Below are positions 35,521 through 44,284 of a DNA stretch of 64,000 nucleotides, one piece after another; the stretch's first letter is position 1, and the number at the start of each line of letters is the position of its first letter. Below the pieces are notes generated by a model, which was given only the letters and a program-made list of their open reading frames with translations, searched no databases and was not told where the DNA came from. The translations under genes and the position numbers were made by a program. This stretch comes from Allobranchiibius huperziae (lineage in GTDB: Bacteria > Actinomycetota > Actinomycetes > Actinomycetales > Dermatophilaceae): the NCBI RefSeq assembly GCF_013410455.1, contig NZ_JACCFW010000001.1, forward strand, positions 186,001-250,000, in the 5' to 3' direction.

Positions 35521-35644
35521 GGCCGAGATCCTCGCCCGGGCCGCCGGCCCGCGCACTCACGAATGCTGCGGGTGTGGACGACCGATCTGCCGTGCCGGGG
35601 ATGTGCACGAACCCTTCGCCCCTCAGGGACTACTCAAGCGGGTT

Positions 35645-35702
35645 GCGGTGCGTCCTCGCTGCGCTCCGGGCGCTCCTCGCGACCATCGTCGCCACGACGT
35701 AC
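35645..35702. repeat. 58-bp direct repeat, copy A (intergenic)
   Basis: Matches 35731-35788 with a single mismatch, 86 bases away. This copy is downstream of the Fe-S reductase stop. The offset is not a multiple of three, so the duplicate does not continue the protein. Confidence 0.9.
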
Positions 35703-35719
35703 CCGATGGTCGCGGCTCC

Positions 35720-37999
35720 TCAGGCCGACTGCGGTGCGTCCTCGCTCCGCTCCGGGCGCTCCTCGCGACCATCGTCGCCACGACGTACCGCCGCCAGCAG
35801 CATGTTCGCCACGTCCACGACCTCGACCTCTTCGCGGGCGTCGCCGTTGGACTGTTCCGCGGTCAGACCGTCGGTCATCATCACCCGGCAGAACGGGCAG
35901 CCGATCGCGATACGGTCCGCCCCCGTCGCGACGGCCTCCTTGGTGCGGTTGAGGTTGATGCGAGTGCCGAGCTTCTCCTCCATCCACATGCGTGCGCCGC
36001 CGGCGCCGCAGCAGAAGGAGGTCATACCGGAGCGCTCCATCTCCTTGAGCTCGACACCGGGCAGCGCGCCGATCAGCTCGCGCGGCGCGGCGTACACGTT
36101 GTTGTGCCGGCCGAGGTAGCACGGGTCGTGGTAGGTGACGGTCGACGCCGTCGAGGCCACACCCGAGGTGTCGGCCTGGTCCGGGCGCGCCACCGGCACC
36201 AGCTGCTTGTCGCGCACCAGCCGGTTCAGCAGCTGGGTGTGGTGTACGACCTCGTAGTCGCCGCCCATCTGCGGGTACTCGTTCTTGAGGGTGTTGAAGC
36301 AGTGCGCGCAGGTGACCACGATCTTGGTCGCGCCCGCCTCGTTCAGCACCTCGACGTTCTGACTGGCGAGGGCCTGGAAGAGCATCTCGTTGCCCGCGCG
36401 GCGTGCGGGGTCACCGGTGCAGGACTCGCCGTCGCCGAGGACGGCGAAGGACACGCCCGCCGTGTCGAGCAGCTCCGCGACCGCGCGCGTCGTCTTCTTG
36501 GCGCGGTCCTCGTACGCGCCTGCGCACCCCACCCAGAAGAGGTAGTCGACCTCGGACAGCGACTCGACGTCCTGGCCGAAGACCTTGACCTCGAACGGCA
36601 GACCTTTGGCCCAGTCGAGCCGCGCGCGGGCCGACATACCCCACGGGTTGGCCTTGTTCTCCAGGTTCTTGAAGAGGCCGGACAGCTCGTTCGGGAACGC
36701 CGACTCGATGAGCACCTGGTTGCGCCGCATGTCGACGATGTGGTCGACGTGCTCGATGTCGACGGGGCACTGCTCGACGCAGGCGCCGCAGGTGGTGCAC
36801 GACCAGAGCACGTCCTGGTCGATGACGGCATCCGGTCCGTGCGGGTTGTAGGCCGTGAGCGGGTTCGCCACGTCGTACCCGGTCTCGCCGATGAGCGGAA
36901 GGTCGGCCAGCGCAGCGGTCGCCGCGGGGAGGTCGGCGCGCGCCGACTCCGCCGCCAGCAGGTACGGCGCCTTGGCGGCCGAGTGGTCGCGCAGCGTCAT
37001 CATCAGCAGCTTGGGCGACAGCGGCTTCTCGGTGTTCCAGGCCGGGCACTGGCTCTGGCAGCGGCCGCACTCGGTGCAGGTCGAGAAGTCCAGCAGGCCC
37101 TTCCAGGTGAAGTCCTCGATCTTGCCGACGCCGAGCACGGCGTCCTCGTCGAGCTCCTCGAGGGACTCCATCGTGACCGGCTCGCCGTCGACGACCATCG
37201 GCTGCAGCTGGGCCAGCGCGGTGCGGCCGGTGGCCTCGCGCTTGAACCAGATATTGAAGAACGCCAGGAAGCGGTGCCAGGCGACACCCATCGTCGTGTT
37301 GAGGGAGATGGTGATCATCCAGGCCATCGAGATGACGATCTTGATCGTCGCGATGACGACGATCAGGGCCTTGATGGTGTGGTGCGGCAGACCGCCGAAC
37401 GCGTCTCCGATGAAGAACGTCAAGGGGTAGTGGAACGCGCTGGCACCCGCGTCGACCTTGTACTCCAGGCCGCGCAGCGCGAGCACGCAGAGCACGACGC
37501 CGAGGATCGTGAGCTCGACGTAATAGGCCTGCCAGAACGTCGACCCGAAGAAGCGCGACCAGCGCCCGTCGCGGCCGGTGGCGCGCGCCGGGTGCAGCTT
37601 GCGGCGGTTGTAGATCAGGTAGCAGATGCCGATCAGGCCGCCCCAGGAGAAGAACTCCGCGAGCCACTCGTAGAGGAAGAAGTGGCCGAGCACCGGGATG
37701 GTCCAGGTCGGGTCGAAGATCTGGCCGTACGCGGTGAGCAGCGTGAAGAAGAGCAGCCCGAAGGAGATCATCGTGAACCAGTGGGCCGCGGCGACCACGG
37801 GCAGCCGCGACATCCGGGTGTGCCCGAGGAACTCCCGCAGGAGCGTCACCGTGCGCGCGCCCGGCCGGTCGGTGCGGGTGACGGGCCGTCCGACGCGGAA
37901 CGTCGTGAGCATCCGGCGTACGGCGCGCACCAGCAGCACCAGGCCCGCCAGCGAGATGGCGATCACGATCACGCCGGCCACGATCTGCAGTGCTGACAT
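35720..37999 (-). CDS. Membrane-bound Fe-S oxidoreductase (heterodisulfide-reductase-like, HdrE/HdrD fusion)
   Basis: A 759-residue membrane redox protein. Six or so membrane helices (about residues 5-260) form an HdrE/NarI-like quinone/heme module. Two 4Fe-4S motifs follow (CTECGRCQSQCPAW and CTTCGACVEQCPVD). Two CCG domains come next (VTCAHCFNTLKNEYP, then CCGAGGARMWMEEKLG). This architecture is widespread in actinobacteria and is thought to pass electrons from flavoproteins (ETF-type) to menaquinone. It stands alone, facing cysK. Its 3' end lies in a duplicated 58-bp block, which places ERPERSEDAP-like codons at the C-terminus. Confidence 0.85.
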   Translation of the reverse strand: MSALQIVAGVIVIAISLAGLVLLVRAVRRMLTTFRVGRPVTRTDRPGARTVTLLREFLGHTRMSRLPVVAAAHWFTMISFGLLFFTLLTAYGQIFDPTWTIPVLGHFFLYEWLAEFFSWGGLIGICYLIYNRRKLHPARATGRDGRWSRFFGSTFWQAYYVELTILGVVLCVLALRGLEYKVDAGASAFHYPLTFFIGDAFGGLPHHTIKALIVVIATIKIVISMAWMITISLNTTMGVAWHRFLAFFNIWFKREATGRTALAQLQPMVVDGEPVTMESLEELDEDAVLGVGKIEDFTWKGLLDFSTCTECGRCQSQCPAWNTEKPLSPKLLMMTLRDHSAAKAPYLLAAESARADLPAATAALADLPLIGETGYDVANPLTAYNPHGPDAVIDQDVLWSCTTCGACVEQCPVDIEHVDHIVDMRRNQVLIESAFPNELSGLFKNLENKANPWGMSARARLDWAKGLPFEVKVFGQDVESLSEVDYLFWVGCAGAYEDRAKKTTRAVAELLDTAGVSFAVLGDGESCTGDPARRAGNEMLFQALASQNVEVLNEAGATKIVVTCAHCFNTLKNEYPQMGGDYEVVHHTQLLNRLVRDKQLVPVARPDQADTSGVASTASTVTYHDPCYLGRHNNVYAAPRELIGALPGVELKEMERSGMTSFCCGAGGARMWMEEKLGTRINLNRTKEAVATGADRIAIGCPFCRVMMTDGLTAEQSNGDAREEVEVVDVANMLLAAVRRGDDGREERPERSEDAPQSA
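35731..35788. repeat. 58-bp direct repeat, copy B (inside the Fe-S reductase 3' end)
   Basis: The coding copy of the duplicated block; it covers the last codons before the stop at 35720-35722 (the stop lies just beyond it). Copy A lies 86 bases away, 1 mismatch in 58. Confidence 0.9.
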
Positions 38000-38204
38000 G
38001 GTCGCGATCCTACTGACGAGCTACTGAGCGGTACGTCGGGCACCGGACTGGTGGGCAGATGCACCCGGCAGTGACCCGCCCCCGCGAGGCCCCAGCTTGC
38101 GAGGGTGATAACGGCCTGTTGGAATAGGCATAACCACGCGGCGGTTGCCGCAGATGCAGGCTTCAAACGCCCCGTGATGGGGCCACGACCCGAAGGCGGA
38201 TCGC

Positions 38205-39140
38205 ATGCCCATTCTCGACGACGTCACCCAGGCGATCGGCAACACGCCGCTGGTCCGGATCAACCGGATCATCGACACGGCCGACAGCGGCACCGTCGTC
38301 GCGGCGAAGCTGGAGTTCCAGAACCCCGGTGCCTCCGTGAAGGACCGCATCGGCGCGGCCATCATCAAGGCGGCCGAGGACAGCGGCGAGCTGAAGCCGG
38401 GCGGGACGATCGTCGAGGCCACCTCCGGCAACACCGGTATCGCGCTCGCCATGGTCGGCGCCGCCAAGGGGTACGACGTGGTGCTGGCCATGCCGGAGAG
38501 CATGAGCAAGGAGCGCCGCGCGCTGCTGCGCGGCTTCGGCGCGGAGCTGATTCTCACCCCCGCGGCTGAGGGCATGAAGGGCGCCGTCGCCCGCGCCGAG
38601 CAGATCGCCCAGGAGCGCGGCGGGGTCCTGGCCCGCCAGTTCGCCAACAAGGCCAACCCCGAGATCCACCGTCGTACGACCGCCGAGGAGATCTGGCGCG
38701 ACACCGACGGCAAGGTCGACATCGTCGTCGCCGGCATCGGCACCGGTGGCACCATTACCGGCGTCGGTCAGGTGCTGAAGGAGCGCAAGCCGAGCGTGCA
38801 GATGATCGCTGTGGAGCCCGAGGAGTCCCCGATCCTGAACGGCGGCCAGCCCGGCCCCCACAAGATCCAGGGCCTCGGTGCCAACTTCGTGCCGGAGATC
38901 CTCGACCGCGAGATCTACGACGAGGTCATCGACATCAACGCGCAGACCTCCGTGGAGTGGGCTCGCAAGGCCGCCCGCGAGGAGGGCCTGCTCGTCGGAC
39001 TGTCCTCCGGCACCGCGCTCGCCGCCGCCGCTCAGGTGGCCGCCCGCCCGGAGAACGCCGGCAAGACCATCGTGGTCATCATCCCCAGCTTCGGTGAGCG
39101 CTACCTGTCCACCATCCTCTTCGAGGGTCTGGTCGACTGA
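38205..39140 (+). CDS. cysK: Cysteine synthase (O-acetylserine sulfhydrylase)
   Basis: A 311-residue PLP enzyme that makes cysteine from O-acetylserine and sulfide. The PLP lysine is in [11 protein letters not shown] (about residue 46), the substrate loop is [11 protein letters not shown] (about 70), and the phosphate-binding [12 protein letters not shown] lies near 175. [12 protein letters not shown] near the end is also typical. The ATG has a GAAGGCGGA site. Two bases after its stop comes cysE, which makes its substrate and whose C-terminal tail normally binds the CysK active site. The small hairpin 38169-38183 lies in the leader, with no recognised function. Confidence 0.95.
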   Translation: MPILDDVTQAIGNTPLVRINRIIDTADSGTVVAAKLEFQNPGASVKDRIGAAIIKAAEDSGELKPGGTIVEATSGNTGIALAMVGAAKGYDVVLAMPESMSKERRALLRGFGAELILTPAAEGMKGAVARAEQIAQERGGVLARQFANKANPEIHRRTTAEEIWRDTDGKVDIVVAGIGTGGTITGVGQVLKERKPSVQMIAVEPEESPILNGGQPGPHKIQGLGANFVPEILDREIYDEVIDINAQTSVEWARKAAREEGLLVGLSSGTALAAAAQVAARPENAGKTIVVIIPSFGERYLSTILFEGLVD

Positions 39141-39142
39141 CC

Positions 39143-39757
39143 GTGCCCACCCTCACCGACGGCCAGCTGTCCCGCGGGCTGCGCGGCACGTACGCCGCGT
39201 TCCTGCAGGACGTGGACGCGGCGATCGCCCGGGACCCGGCCGCCACCTCCCGGGTGGAGATGGTGCTGACCTCGCCCGGCCTGCAGGCGGTCTGGATGCA
39301 CCGCGCGGCCCACCGGATGTGGTCCCGCGGCGGTCGCTGGCGGCTGCCGGCCCGGTTGGTCTCGCAGGCTGCCCGGGCGGCGACCGGGGTGGAGATCCAC
39401 CCGGGCGCGACGATCGGCAAGCGTCTCTTCATCGACCACGGGATGGGTGTGGTCATCGGGGAGACCGCCGAGGTGGGCGACGACGTGCTGCTCTACCACG
39501 GCGTGACGCTGGGCGGTCGTTCGCTGAATCGTGTCAAGCGCCACCCGACCGTCGGAGACCGCGTCACCATCGGTGCGGGCGCCCGGGTGCTCGGCCCGAT
39601 CCGGGTCGGTCCGGAGGCGCAGATCGGCGCGAACGCCGTGGTGGTCAAGGACGTTCCGCCGCGGGCGGTCGCGACCGGCATACCGGCCAAGGTGCGGTTC
39701 GTGCACGCGGGCGACGACCCCTACGACGTGTGGGCGGATCCGGCGATCCACATCTGA
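39143..39757 (+). CDS. cysE: Serine O-acetyltransferase
   Basis: A 204-residue left-handed beta-helix acetyltransferase that turns serine and acetyl-CoA into O-acetylserine. Hexapeptide repeats run from [11 protein letters not shown] to [13 protein letters not shown]. The catalytic region [20 protein letters not shown] is intact. The C-terminal residues are DPAIHI, ending in Ile as needed to dock in CysK and form the cysteine synthase complex. The GTG start is 2 bases past the cysK stop, indicating a coupled operon. Confidence 0.95.
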   Translation: MPTLTDGQLSRGLRGTYAAFLQDVDAAIARDPAATSRVEMVLTSPGLQAVWMHRAAHRMWSRGGRWRLPARLVSQAARAATGVEIHPGATIGKRLFIDHGMGVVIGETAEVGDDVLLYHGVTLGGRSLNRVKRHPTVGDRVTIGAGARVLGPIRVGPEAQIGANAVVVKDVPPRAVATGIPAKVRFVHAGDDPYDVWADPAIHI

Positions 39758-39857
39758 GCGGGATCCGGGCGGCTGGGGAGCACAGTCGCGCCGATCAGCC
39801 GTCGGCATCGACCGCCGTCTCCACATCCCGGCAATGGGAACGGCAAGGGACGCGGGT

Positions 39858-40634
39858 TCAGCGGTCGGCAGTGACGGTCGGCGGGTTCTGGCCCGCTGTC
39901 GACGATGCGAGGACAGCTGCAACATCCGGCAAGCTCATCGCGCCTTCGACGTAGGTGGCGCACAGGTGGCCTTGCGGGCTGCGAAGTTTCTGCGTGTTCG
40001 ACGCTCCAGAAGAAGGCACCGGTTGTTCGGTGCAGACGGTCTCGCTCTTTCTCGTCCGAACGCTCGGGGGGTAGACCAGCACGCGGGTGCCCTTGGCCGG
40101 ACCCGACGAGACTGTCGTCACCTGGCCGGTCCACTGCCCCGTCTTGGGGTTGACGTGCACCGCACCGGTGAGCGCCGACACCACCCCGCCCAGAACCGAC
40201 ACCGTGACCGTGTTCTCAGCTGCGCGCGAGCCGTCAGCGGAGGGGACGTCGACGCGTACGAGTTGTATTTGATCCCAGGTCGGCTCGAGCCGGCCCCCGA
40301 CGAGTGCGCCCCCGTTGCTCGCGGAAGAGGTCTTGGGGCGTTGTGCCCAGCCCTCGGGCACATACCCGACGTGAATCATCCACGCGTTCGGAGCGGGGAT
40401 GAGCCTGTGCGTGGCGGGTGCTGCTGTCTGCTCGCCCTGGTGATGCGGGAGCAGTGTCAGCCCGCCGACCACTGCGGCGACTGCGACACCAGCAGCGACG
40501 ACTCCCGCGGTCCCTTGGCCGAAACGGCGCCGGCGCAGGGCCGCCCGACCACGTCGTACGTCGTCGGCCGGATTGAAAGGTCGCTGATCCGACCCGTCGC
40601 TGGCCAACTCCAGCAAGCTCTTCAAGTCGCTCAT
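39858..40634 (-). CDS. Membrane protein paired with the ECF sigma factor (possible anti-sigma or sigma-controlled protein)
   Basis: A 258-residue protein with a short cytoplasmic N-terminus (MSDLKSLLELASDGSDQRPF), one membrane helix (about residues 42-62, TAGVVAAGVAVAAVVGGLTLLP) and an extracytoplasmic domain of about 190 residues. This layout and a four-base ATGA overlap with the sigma-factor gene fit an anti-sigma-like partner. No ZAS zinc motif is visible, and in SigE-family pairs the partner's role is mostly untested. The remaining domain is not recognised. Confidence 0.65.
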   Translation of the reverse strand: MSDLKSLLELASDGSDQRPFNPADDVRRGRAALRRRRFGQGTAGVVAAGVAVAAVVGGLTLLPHHQGEQTAAPATHRLIPAPNAWMIHVGYVPEGWAQRPKTSSASNGGALVGGRLEPTWDQIQLVRVDVPSADGSRAAENTVTVSVLGGVVSALTGAVHVNPKTGQWTGQVTTVSSGPAKGTRVLVYPPSVRTRKSETVCTEQPVPSSGASNTQKLRSPQGHLCATYVEGAMSLPDVAAVLASSTAGQNPPTVTADR

Positions 40635-41146
40635 CGTTCGCTCCTTGCCCATAGGTCGTCCGATACGGCGGAGAGTGAAACCTTCAGTGTCTTCAACGCT
40701 TTGGATGTCTGTGACTTCACGGTGCCGGCGCTGCAACCGAGCATCCGTGCCGTCGTCTCCACGTCTTGATCAAGCCAATGCCGCAGCACGATCACCGCCC
40801 GCTGGCGTGGTGGCAGCTGCGCGAGCGCGCACAGCACGGCCGCTCTGGTCGCCAGGTCGGGTGCGGGTGCGGGCGGCAGCGGGAGCTCGGCATCCGTAGT
40901 GCGCTCCCGTCTCATCCAACCCTGGCGCGTCTGGTCGATGAAGGCGTTGGTCAGCGTGCGCCGGGCATACCCGAGCGGGGTCTCCATCGCTTCTACGGCG
41001 GACCACCGCACGTACAGCTTCGTCAGCGTCGTCTGCACCAGGTCCTCTGCAGCACTTTCGTCACCGACAGTCAGTAGCACCGCAGCCCGCATCAGGCCGC
41101 CACGGTGCGCTACGACGAACGCCGTGAACTCAGCCCTGTCCGGCAT
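40631..41146 (-). CDS. ECF sigma factor, SigE (Streptomyces-type) family
   Basis: A 171-residue extracytoplasmic-function sigma factor. Region 2 is visible as DRAEFTAFVVAHRGGLMRAA and SAAEDLVQTTLTKLYVRW, and region 4 as QLPPRQRAVIVLRHWLDQDVETTARMLGCSAGTVKSQ. The pattern RAVIVLRHWLDQ is typical of the actinobacterial SigE-type family. It is co-transcribed with the membrane protein encoded downstream. The target promoters cannot be read from this window. Confidence 0.9.
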   Translation of the reverse strand: MPDRAEFTAFVVAHRGGLMRAAVLLTVGDESAAEDLVQTTLTKLYVRWSAVEAMETPLGYARRTLTNAFIDQTRQGWMRRERTTDAELPLPPAPAPDLATRAAVLCALAQLPPRQRAVIVLRHWLDQDVETTARMLGCSAGTVKSQTSKALKTLKVSLSAVSDDLWARSER

Positions 41147-41325
41147 GTGCTCCCCTCCCCGTTCCAGCCATACTCCTAGAACGTCACCAGAGCTCGATCA
41201 GGTTGCCCCGCGTGGCATCGCGGCGCCAGTAGCGGTGGCCGCGGAGATGTCGAGCGCGTCGTATTCGGACGGGATGAGCATCTTTGCGTGATGCTTGCGC
41301 GACATCTACGAGCAAGGGGCACGCC

Positions 41326-41736
41326 ATGCCATGGGGAAAAAGCGACGAAGAGAAGCAGGTCGAGGCCGCGCAGAGGAAACTGCAGGCGCAGCAGGCTGAA
41401 GACCAGCGGGCCCGGGAGGCATTTCTGCGCACACCGGTCGGGCAGGCCACAGAGGCGAAGAAGCGTGGCGACCGGTTCTTCGAGGCGCAACTCGACGCCG
41501 CGCAACTGAAGGGAGCAGCCAGCGCGTTCGGGTCATCGGACAACACACTGCGGCCACACGCTAGTGCCCCCGACACCCTGGGGCAGATCGAGGAGATCGG
41601 GTGGCGGCTGGAACACGTCAGCCACGCGTTCATAGAGACGGGCGCCACGACGACGAACCGGATGCTCGGAACGGGTCAGGGCATGGTGACTCGGGGCCTC
41701 GTCACCGGGTTCTACCTGTTCCGCAACGCCGACTGA
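41326..41736 (+). CDS. Small charged helical protein of unknown function
   Basis: A 136-residue protein I do not recognise beyond similarity in style to conserved actinobacterial proteins. The first 50 residues are a charged helix (DEEKQVEAAQRKLQAQQAEDQRA) likely to be coiled coil. The C-terminal half (LGQIEEIGWRLEHVSHAFIET, then TRGLVTGFYLFRNAD) resembles proteins that bind or bridge small molecules, but nothing firm can be said. The ATG at 41326 has a GGGG site; an earlier in-frame start at 41284 exists. It is divergent from the ECF sigma gene. Confidence 0.65.
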   Translation: MPWGKSDEEKQVEAAQRKLQAQQAEDQRAREAFLRTPVGQATEAKKRGDRFFEAQLDAAQLKGAASAFGSSDNTLRPHASAPDTLGQIEEIGWRLEHVSHAFIETGATTTNRMLGTGQGMVTRGLVTGFYLFRNAD

Positions 41737-41884
41737 CCACCGTGCCCGGTGATGGGCCGGGCCAGTCGGATTCCGCACGCGCTCTTGCACTCCCGAGGAT
41801 TCGCTCGAGTACGGATGGCGTGCTGGCGTGCCCGCGCGCCGATCCCCACGGACACCCACGGGTATCGCGTCGGGAACGTCGCGA

Positions 41885-42910
41885 TCAGGCGGCTGAGCGC
41901 TCTGCGGCGGGGCGTCGGCGCATGGTCTGGTCGCCGACCGCAGGACCGCGGTAGACCATGTCCATCGCACCGATGCTCTCCCCGGGCGGGACGATCGCGT
42001 CGATACGGTCGAGCACGTCGTCCGAGAGCTCCAGGTCCACACCGGCGAGGGTGTCCTCGAGCTGCTCCATCGTGCGTGGCCCGGCGATGGCGGACGTCAC
42101 GCCCGGGTGGGCGATGGCGAACGCCATCGCGAGGTGCGTGAGCTTCACGCCGAGGTCGTCGGACAGCGCGATGAGCTGCTCGACGGCGGCGAGGCGCCGT
42201 TCGTCCCGGAAGTGGCGCATGCCGGTACGCGCCGAGCGGAAGTTGTCGTTGTCCTGGTTCGCCCGGTAGCGGCCCGTGAGGGTGCCGCCGGCGAGCGGGC
42301 TGTAGACGAGCGTGCCCATTCCGTAGCGTTCGGCGACGGGGAGGATCTCCCTCTCGATCTCGCGGTCCAGGATCGAGTAGTTCGGCTGCTCGGTGCGGAA
42401 CCGTTCGAATCCCCGCCGCTCGGACATCCATTGGGCCTCGACGATCTCCGACCCACGCATCGACGACGTGCCGATCGCGCGGACCTTTCCCTGACGCACG
42501 AGGTCGGTGAGCGCTGAGAGGGTCTCGTCGATGTCCGTGTCCGGGTCGGGCCGGTGCAGCTGATAGAGGTCGATGTGGTCGGTCTGCAGGCGGCGCAGCG
42601 AACGCTCGACGGCCTGCATGATCCACCGACGGGAAGCACCCCGGTGGTTGAGGTCATCGTCGACGGGTCCCCAGAACTTCGTGGCGAGAACGACCTCGTC
42701 GCGTCGGCCCTTCAGTGCCTCGCCGACCACTTCCTCGGAGTCCCCGTAGCGGTCGGCGGTGTCGACGAAATTGATGCCGGCGTCCAGCGCTCGGTGGATG
42801 ATGCGGATCCCGTCCTGGCGGTCGGGGTTTCCGAGCGAGCCGAGCATCATCGCGCCGAGGGCGTAGGGAGTGACCTTGATGCCGGTGCGGCCGAGTGTGC
42901 GGTACTTCAT
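41885..42910 (-). CDS. Aldo/keto reductase
   Basis: A 341-residue NADPH-dependent (beta/alpha)8 oxidoreductase. Catalytic elements: NFVDTADRYGDSEEVVGEAL (Asp and Tyr near residues 50-55), VLATKFWG (Lys near 80) and a His-containing IDLYQLHRPDPDTDIDETL segment. The cofactor end AIAGPRTMEQLEDTLAGVDLEL is also clear. It is divergent from a TetR gene, and its promoter lies between two operator palindromes bound presumably by that TetR protein. Substrate unknown; reactive aldehyde or redox stress is a common theme for such pairs. Confidence 0.9.
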   Translation of the reverse strand: MKYRTLGRTGIKVTPYALGAMMLGSLGNPDRQDGIRIIHRALDAGINFVDTADRYGDSEEVVGEALKGRRDEVVLATKFWGPVDDDLNHRGASRRWIMQAVERSLRRLQTDHIDLYQLHRPDPDTDIDETLSALTDLVRQGKVRAIGTSSMRGSEIVEAQWMSERRGFERFRTEQPNYSILDREIEREILPVAERYGMGTLVYSPLAGGTLTGRYRANQDNDNFRSARTGMRHFRDERRLAAVEQLIALSDDLGVKLTHLAMAFAIAHPGVTSAIAGPRTMEQLEDTLAGVDLELSDDVLDRIDAIVPPGESIGAMDMVYRGPAVGDQTMRRRPAAERSAA

Positions 42911-43008
42911 CCGAGTGCTCCTCGAGGTGAGTCGTCAGGCGTGGGCGGGTAGGTACTGGCCGTCGCGCATCGTGGACACTGCAGTTCTCACGAATGCTGC
43001 GGCTTAGC

Positions 43009-43021
43009 GGAACGTCGTTCC
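43009..43021. promoter_or_regulatory. TetR-type operator 1 (GGAAC-N3-GTTCC)
   Basis: Perfect palindrome in the divergent region between the aldo/keto reductase and TetR genes. Centre-to-centre distance to the second site (43042-43054) is 33 bp, about three helical turns, so two dimers could bind on the same face. Confidence 0.75.
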
Positions 43022-43024
43022 TCT

Positions 43025-43033
43025 AAGATAGCA
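43025..43033 (-). promoter_or_regulatory. Extended -10 promoter element of the aldo/keto reductase gene
   Basis: On the minus strand, TGC-TATCTT is an extended -10 element (TGn plus TATCTT). It lies between the two operator palindromes, so a bound repressor would mask it. A weak -35 match lies 17 bases further upstream. Confidence 0.5.
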
Positions 43034-43041
43034 GCCTATCC

Positions 43042-43054
43042 GGAATCATGTTCC
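43042..43054. promoter_or_regulatory. TetR-type operator 2 (GGAAT-N3-GTTCC)
   Basis: Same architecture as operator 1 with one arm mismatch, 21 bases before the TetR GTG start. It probably mediates autorepression. Confidence 0.7.
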
Positions 43055-43074
43055 TTTTACAGAGGAGACGTCGC

Positions 43075-43677
43075 GTGCCTCACACCACGGACGGGGACGG
43101 CGGGGAGCCGCGCCGCCAGCGCGCGGACGCCCGGTTGAACATCGACGCGCTGGTGGAGGCGGCCAAGGCGGTCTTCGCCGAGTCGGGTGTCGACGCGCCG
43201 GTGCGGTCCATCGCCGAGCGGGCCGGCGTGGGTGTGGGCACGCTCTATCGCCACTTCCCGCTGCGTTCCGACCTCATCTCGGCGGTCTTCCGACGCGAGA
43301 TGGACGCCTGCGTCGCGGCGGCCACCGACCTCGAGGCCGCCTACCCTCCCGGTGAAGCGTTGGACCGTTGGGTCATGCGCTACACCCAGTTCGTCGCCAC
43401 CAAACGTGGACTCGCGGGAGCTCTGCACTCGGGGGATCCCGCGTACGAGCCGCTCGCGGAGTACTTCTCGACCCGCCTGGCTCCGACTCTCGAGCGTCTG
43501 CTCGACGCAGCGACCGAGTCCGGGGAGATCAGCCAGCGTGTGGTCGCGGGGGAGTTCCTGGGCGCCGTGGCGAACCTGTGCCACGACGGCGGCCCGACCC
43601 CTAGCCGGAGTGGCGGACGCGCGGAGCGGATGGTGCGGCTGCTGCTCGCCGGACTTCGGTCGGAGGACGTCGGCTGA
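43075..43677 (+). CDS. TetR-family regulator divergent from the aldo/keto reductase
   Basis: A 200-residue TetR repressor. The DNA-binding part is NIDALVEAAKAVFAESGVDAP with SIAERAGVGVGTLYRHFPLRSDL; the ligand domain has the common GEALDRWVMRYTQFVATKRGL and AGEFLGAVANLC segments of TetR_C-type proteins. The GTG at 43075 has a strong AGAGGAG site; the frame begins earlier at 43048. Its divergent position and the two intergenic palindromes make the reductase its likely target. Confidence 0.9.
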   Translation: MPHTTDGDGGEPRRQRADARLNIDALVEAAKAVFAESGVDAPVRSIAERAGVGVGTLYRHFPLRSDLISAVFRREMDACVAAATDLEAAYPPGEALDRWVMRYTQFVATKRGLAGALHSGDPAYEPLAEYFSTRLAPTLERLLDAATESGEISQRVVAGEFLGAVANLCHDGGPTPSRSGGRAERMVRLLLAGLRSEDVG

Positions 43678-43752
43678 TCACGACCGGGCGCAGATCTCCC
43701 CCGTGCAGCGTCACCGAGAACGGACTCTCGGGGAATCATCGATGCACGAATA

Positions 43753-43785
43753 CGCCCGACCGTCGCGACGCAGTGTCGACGGGCG
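43753..43785. terminator. Bulged hairpin between convergent TetR and UspA genes
   Basis: CGCCCG plus GTCG (three-base bulge) on the left pairs with CGACGGGCG on the right, in the convergent gap. A terminator role is likely only by position. Confidence 0.4.
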
Positions 43786-43800
43786 GCTGACGAGGGTGGG

Positions 43801-44238
43801 CTAGGGGACGACCGTGACCGGCCACTTCGCGTCGCGCACCAGATGGACCGCGAGCGAGCCCACGAGACGGTGGCCGGCCTGGCTGGAGGCACCGACCACC
43901 ACTGCGTCGGCGCGGCGCTCGGTGGCGACCGCCACGATCTCCTTGTAGGGATTGCCGTGCCGCTCGACCATCTCGAAGTCGAGGTCGTCGACGACCCCGG
44001 ACTCGGCGATCTGGCGGCGCATGTCGGCAACCACTCCGGCCTGGGTCTCCCGCAGCAGCGGGATGGCGGCGGGTGCGGCAGCGGCGTACACGCCGAGGGT
44101 GTGCACGTAGACGGCGACGAGGGTGGCGTTCATCCGGCGGGCCATGCCGACGGCGTACGCGCCCGCATGGGTCGCCGACTCCGACCCGTCGACACCGACC
44201 ACGATCACGACCTTGGGTGGAGCGCCGTCCTGCGTCAT
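43801..44238 (-). CDS. Universal stress protein (UspA family)
   Basis: A 145-residue single Usp domain. It has the N-terminal IVVGVDGSESATHA, the phosphate-loop-like VVVGASSQAGHRLVGSLAVHLVRDAKWPVTVVP near the end (G-2x-G-9x-G-S type), and KVVIVVGVD with an Asp. These indicate the ATP-binding subtype. The ATG at 44238 was preferred to an earlier start at 44262. It lies near the orphan response regulator, but 46 bases apart, so shared transcription is possible. Confidence 0.88.
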   Translation of the reverse strand: MTQDGAPPKVVIVVGVDGSESATHAGAYAVGMARRMNATLVAVYVHTLGVYAAAAPAAIPLLRETQAGVVADMRRQIAESGVVDDLDFEMVERHGNPYKEIVAVATERRADAVVVGASSQAGHRLVGSLAVHLVRDAKWPVTVVP

Positions 44239-44284
44239 CTTCGGACGGTATCGAACCCGCACCGGATCGCGGGAGACCTACCGG

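Noticed and set aside
39531-40769. Long plus-strand frame across the end of cysE and opposite the ECF sigma-factor partner gene
   Set aside because: Its translation has no coherent domain, and the minus-strand frames have a clear sigma factor and a membrane protein in a four-base overlap.
35556-43002. Identical 16-mer CTCACGAATGCTGCGG at 35556-35571 and 42987-43002
   Set aside because: A shared 16-mer is expected about once by chance in 64 kb of both strands with skewed composition, and no longer similarity surrounds it.
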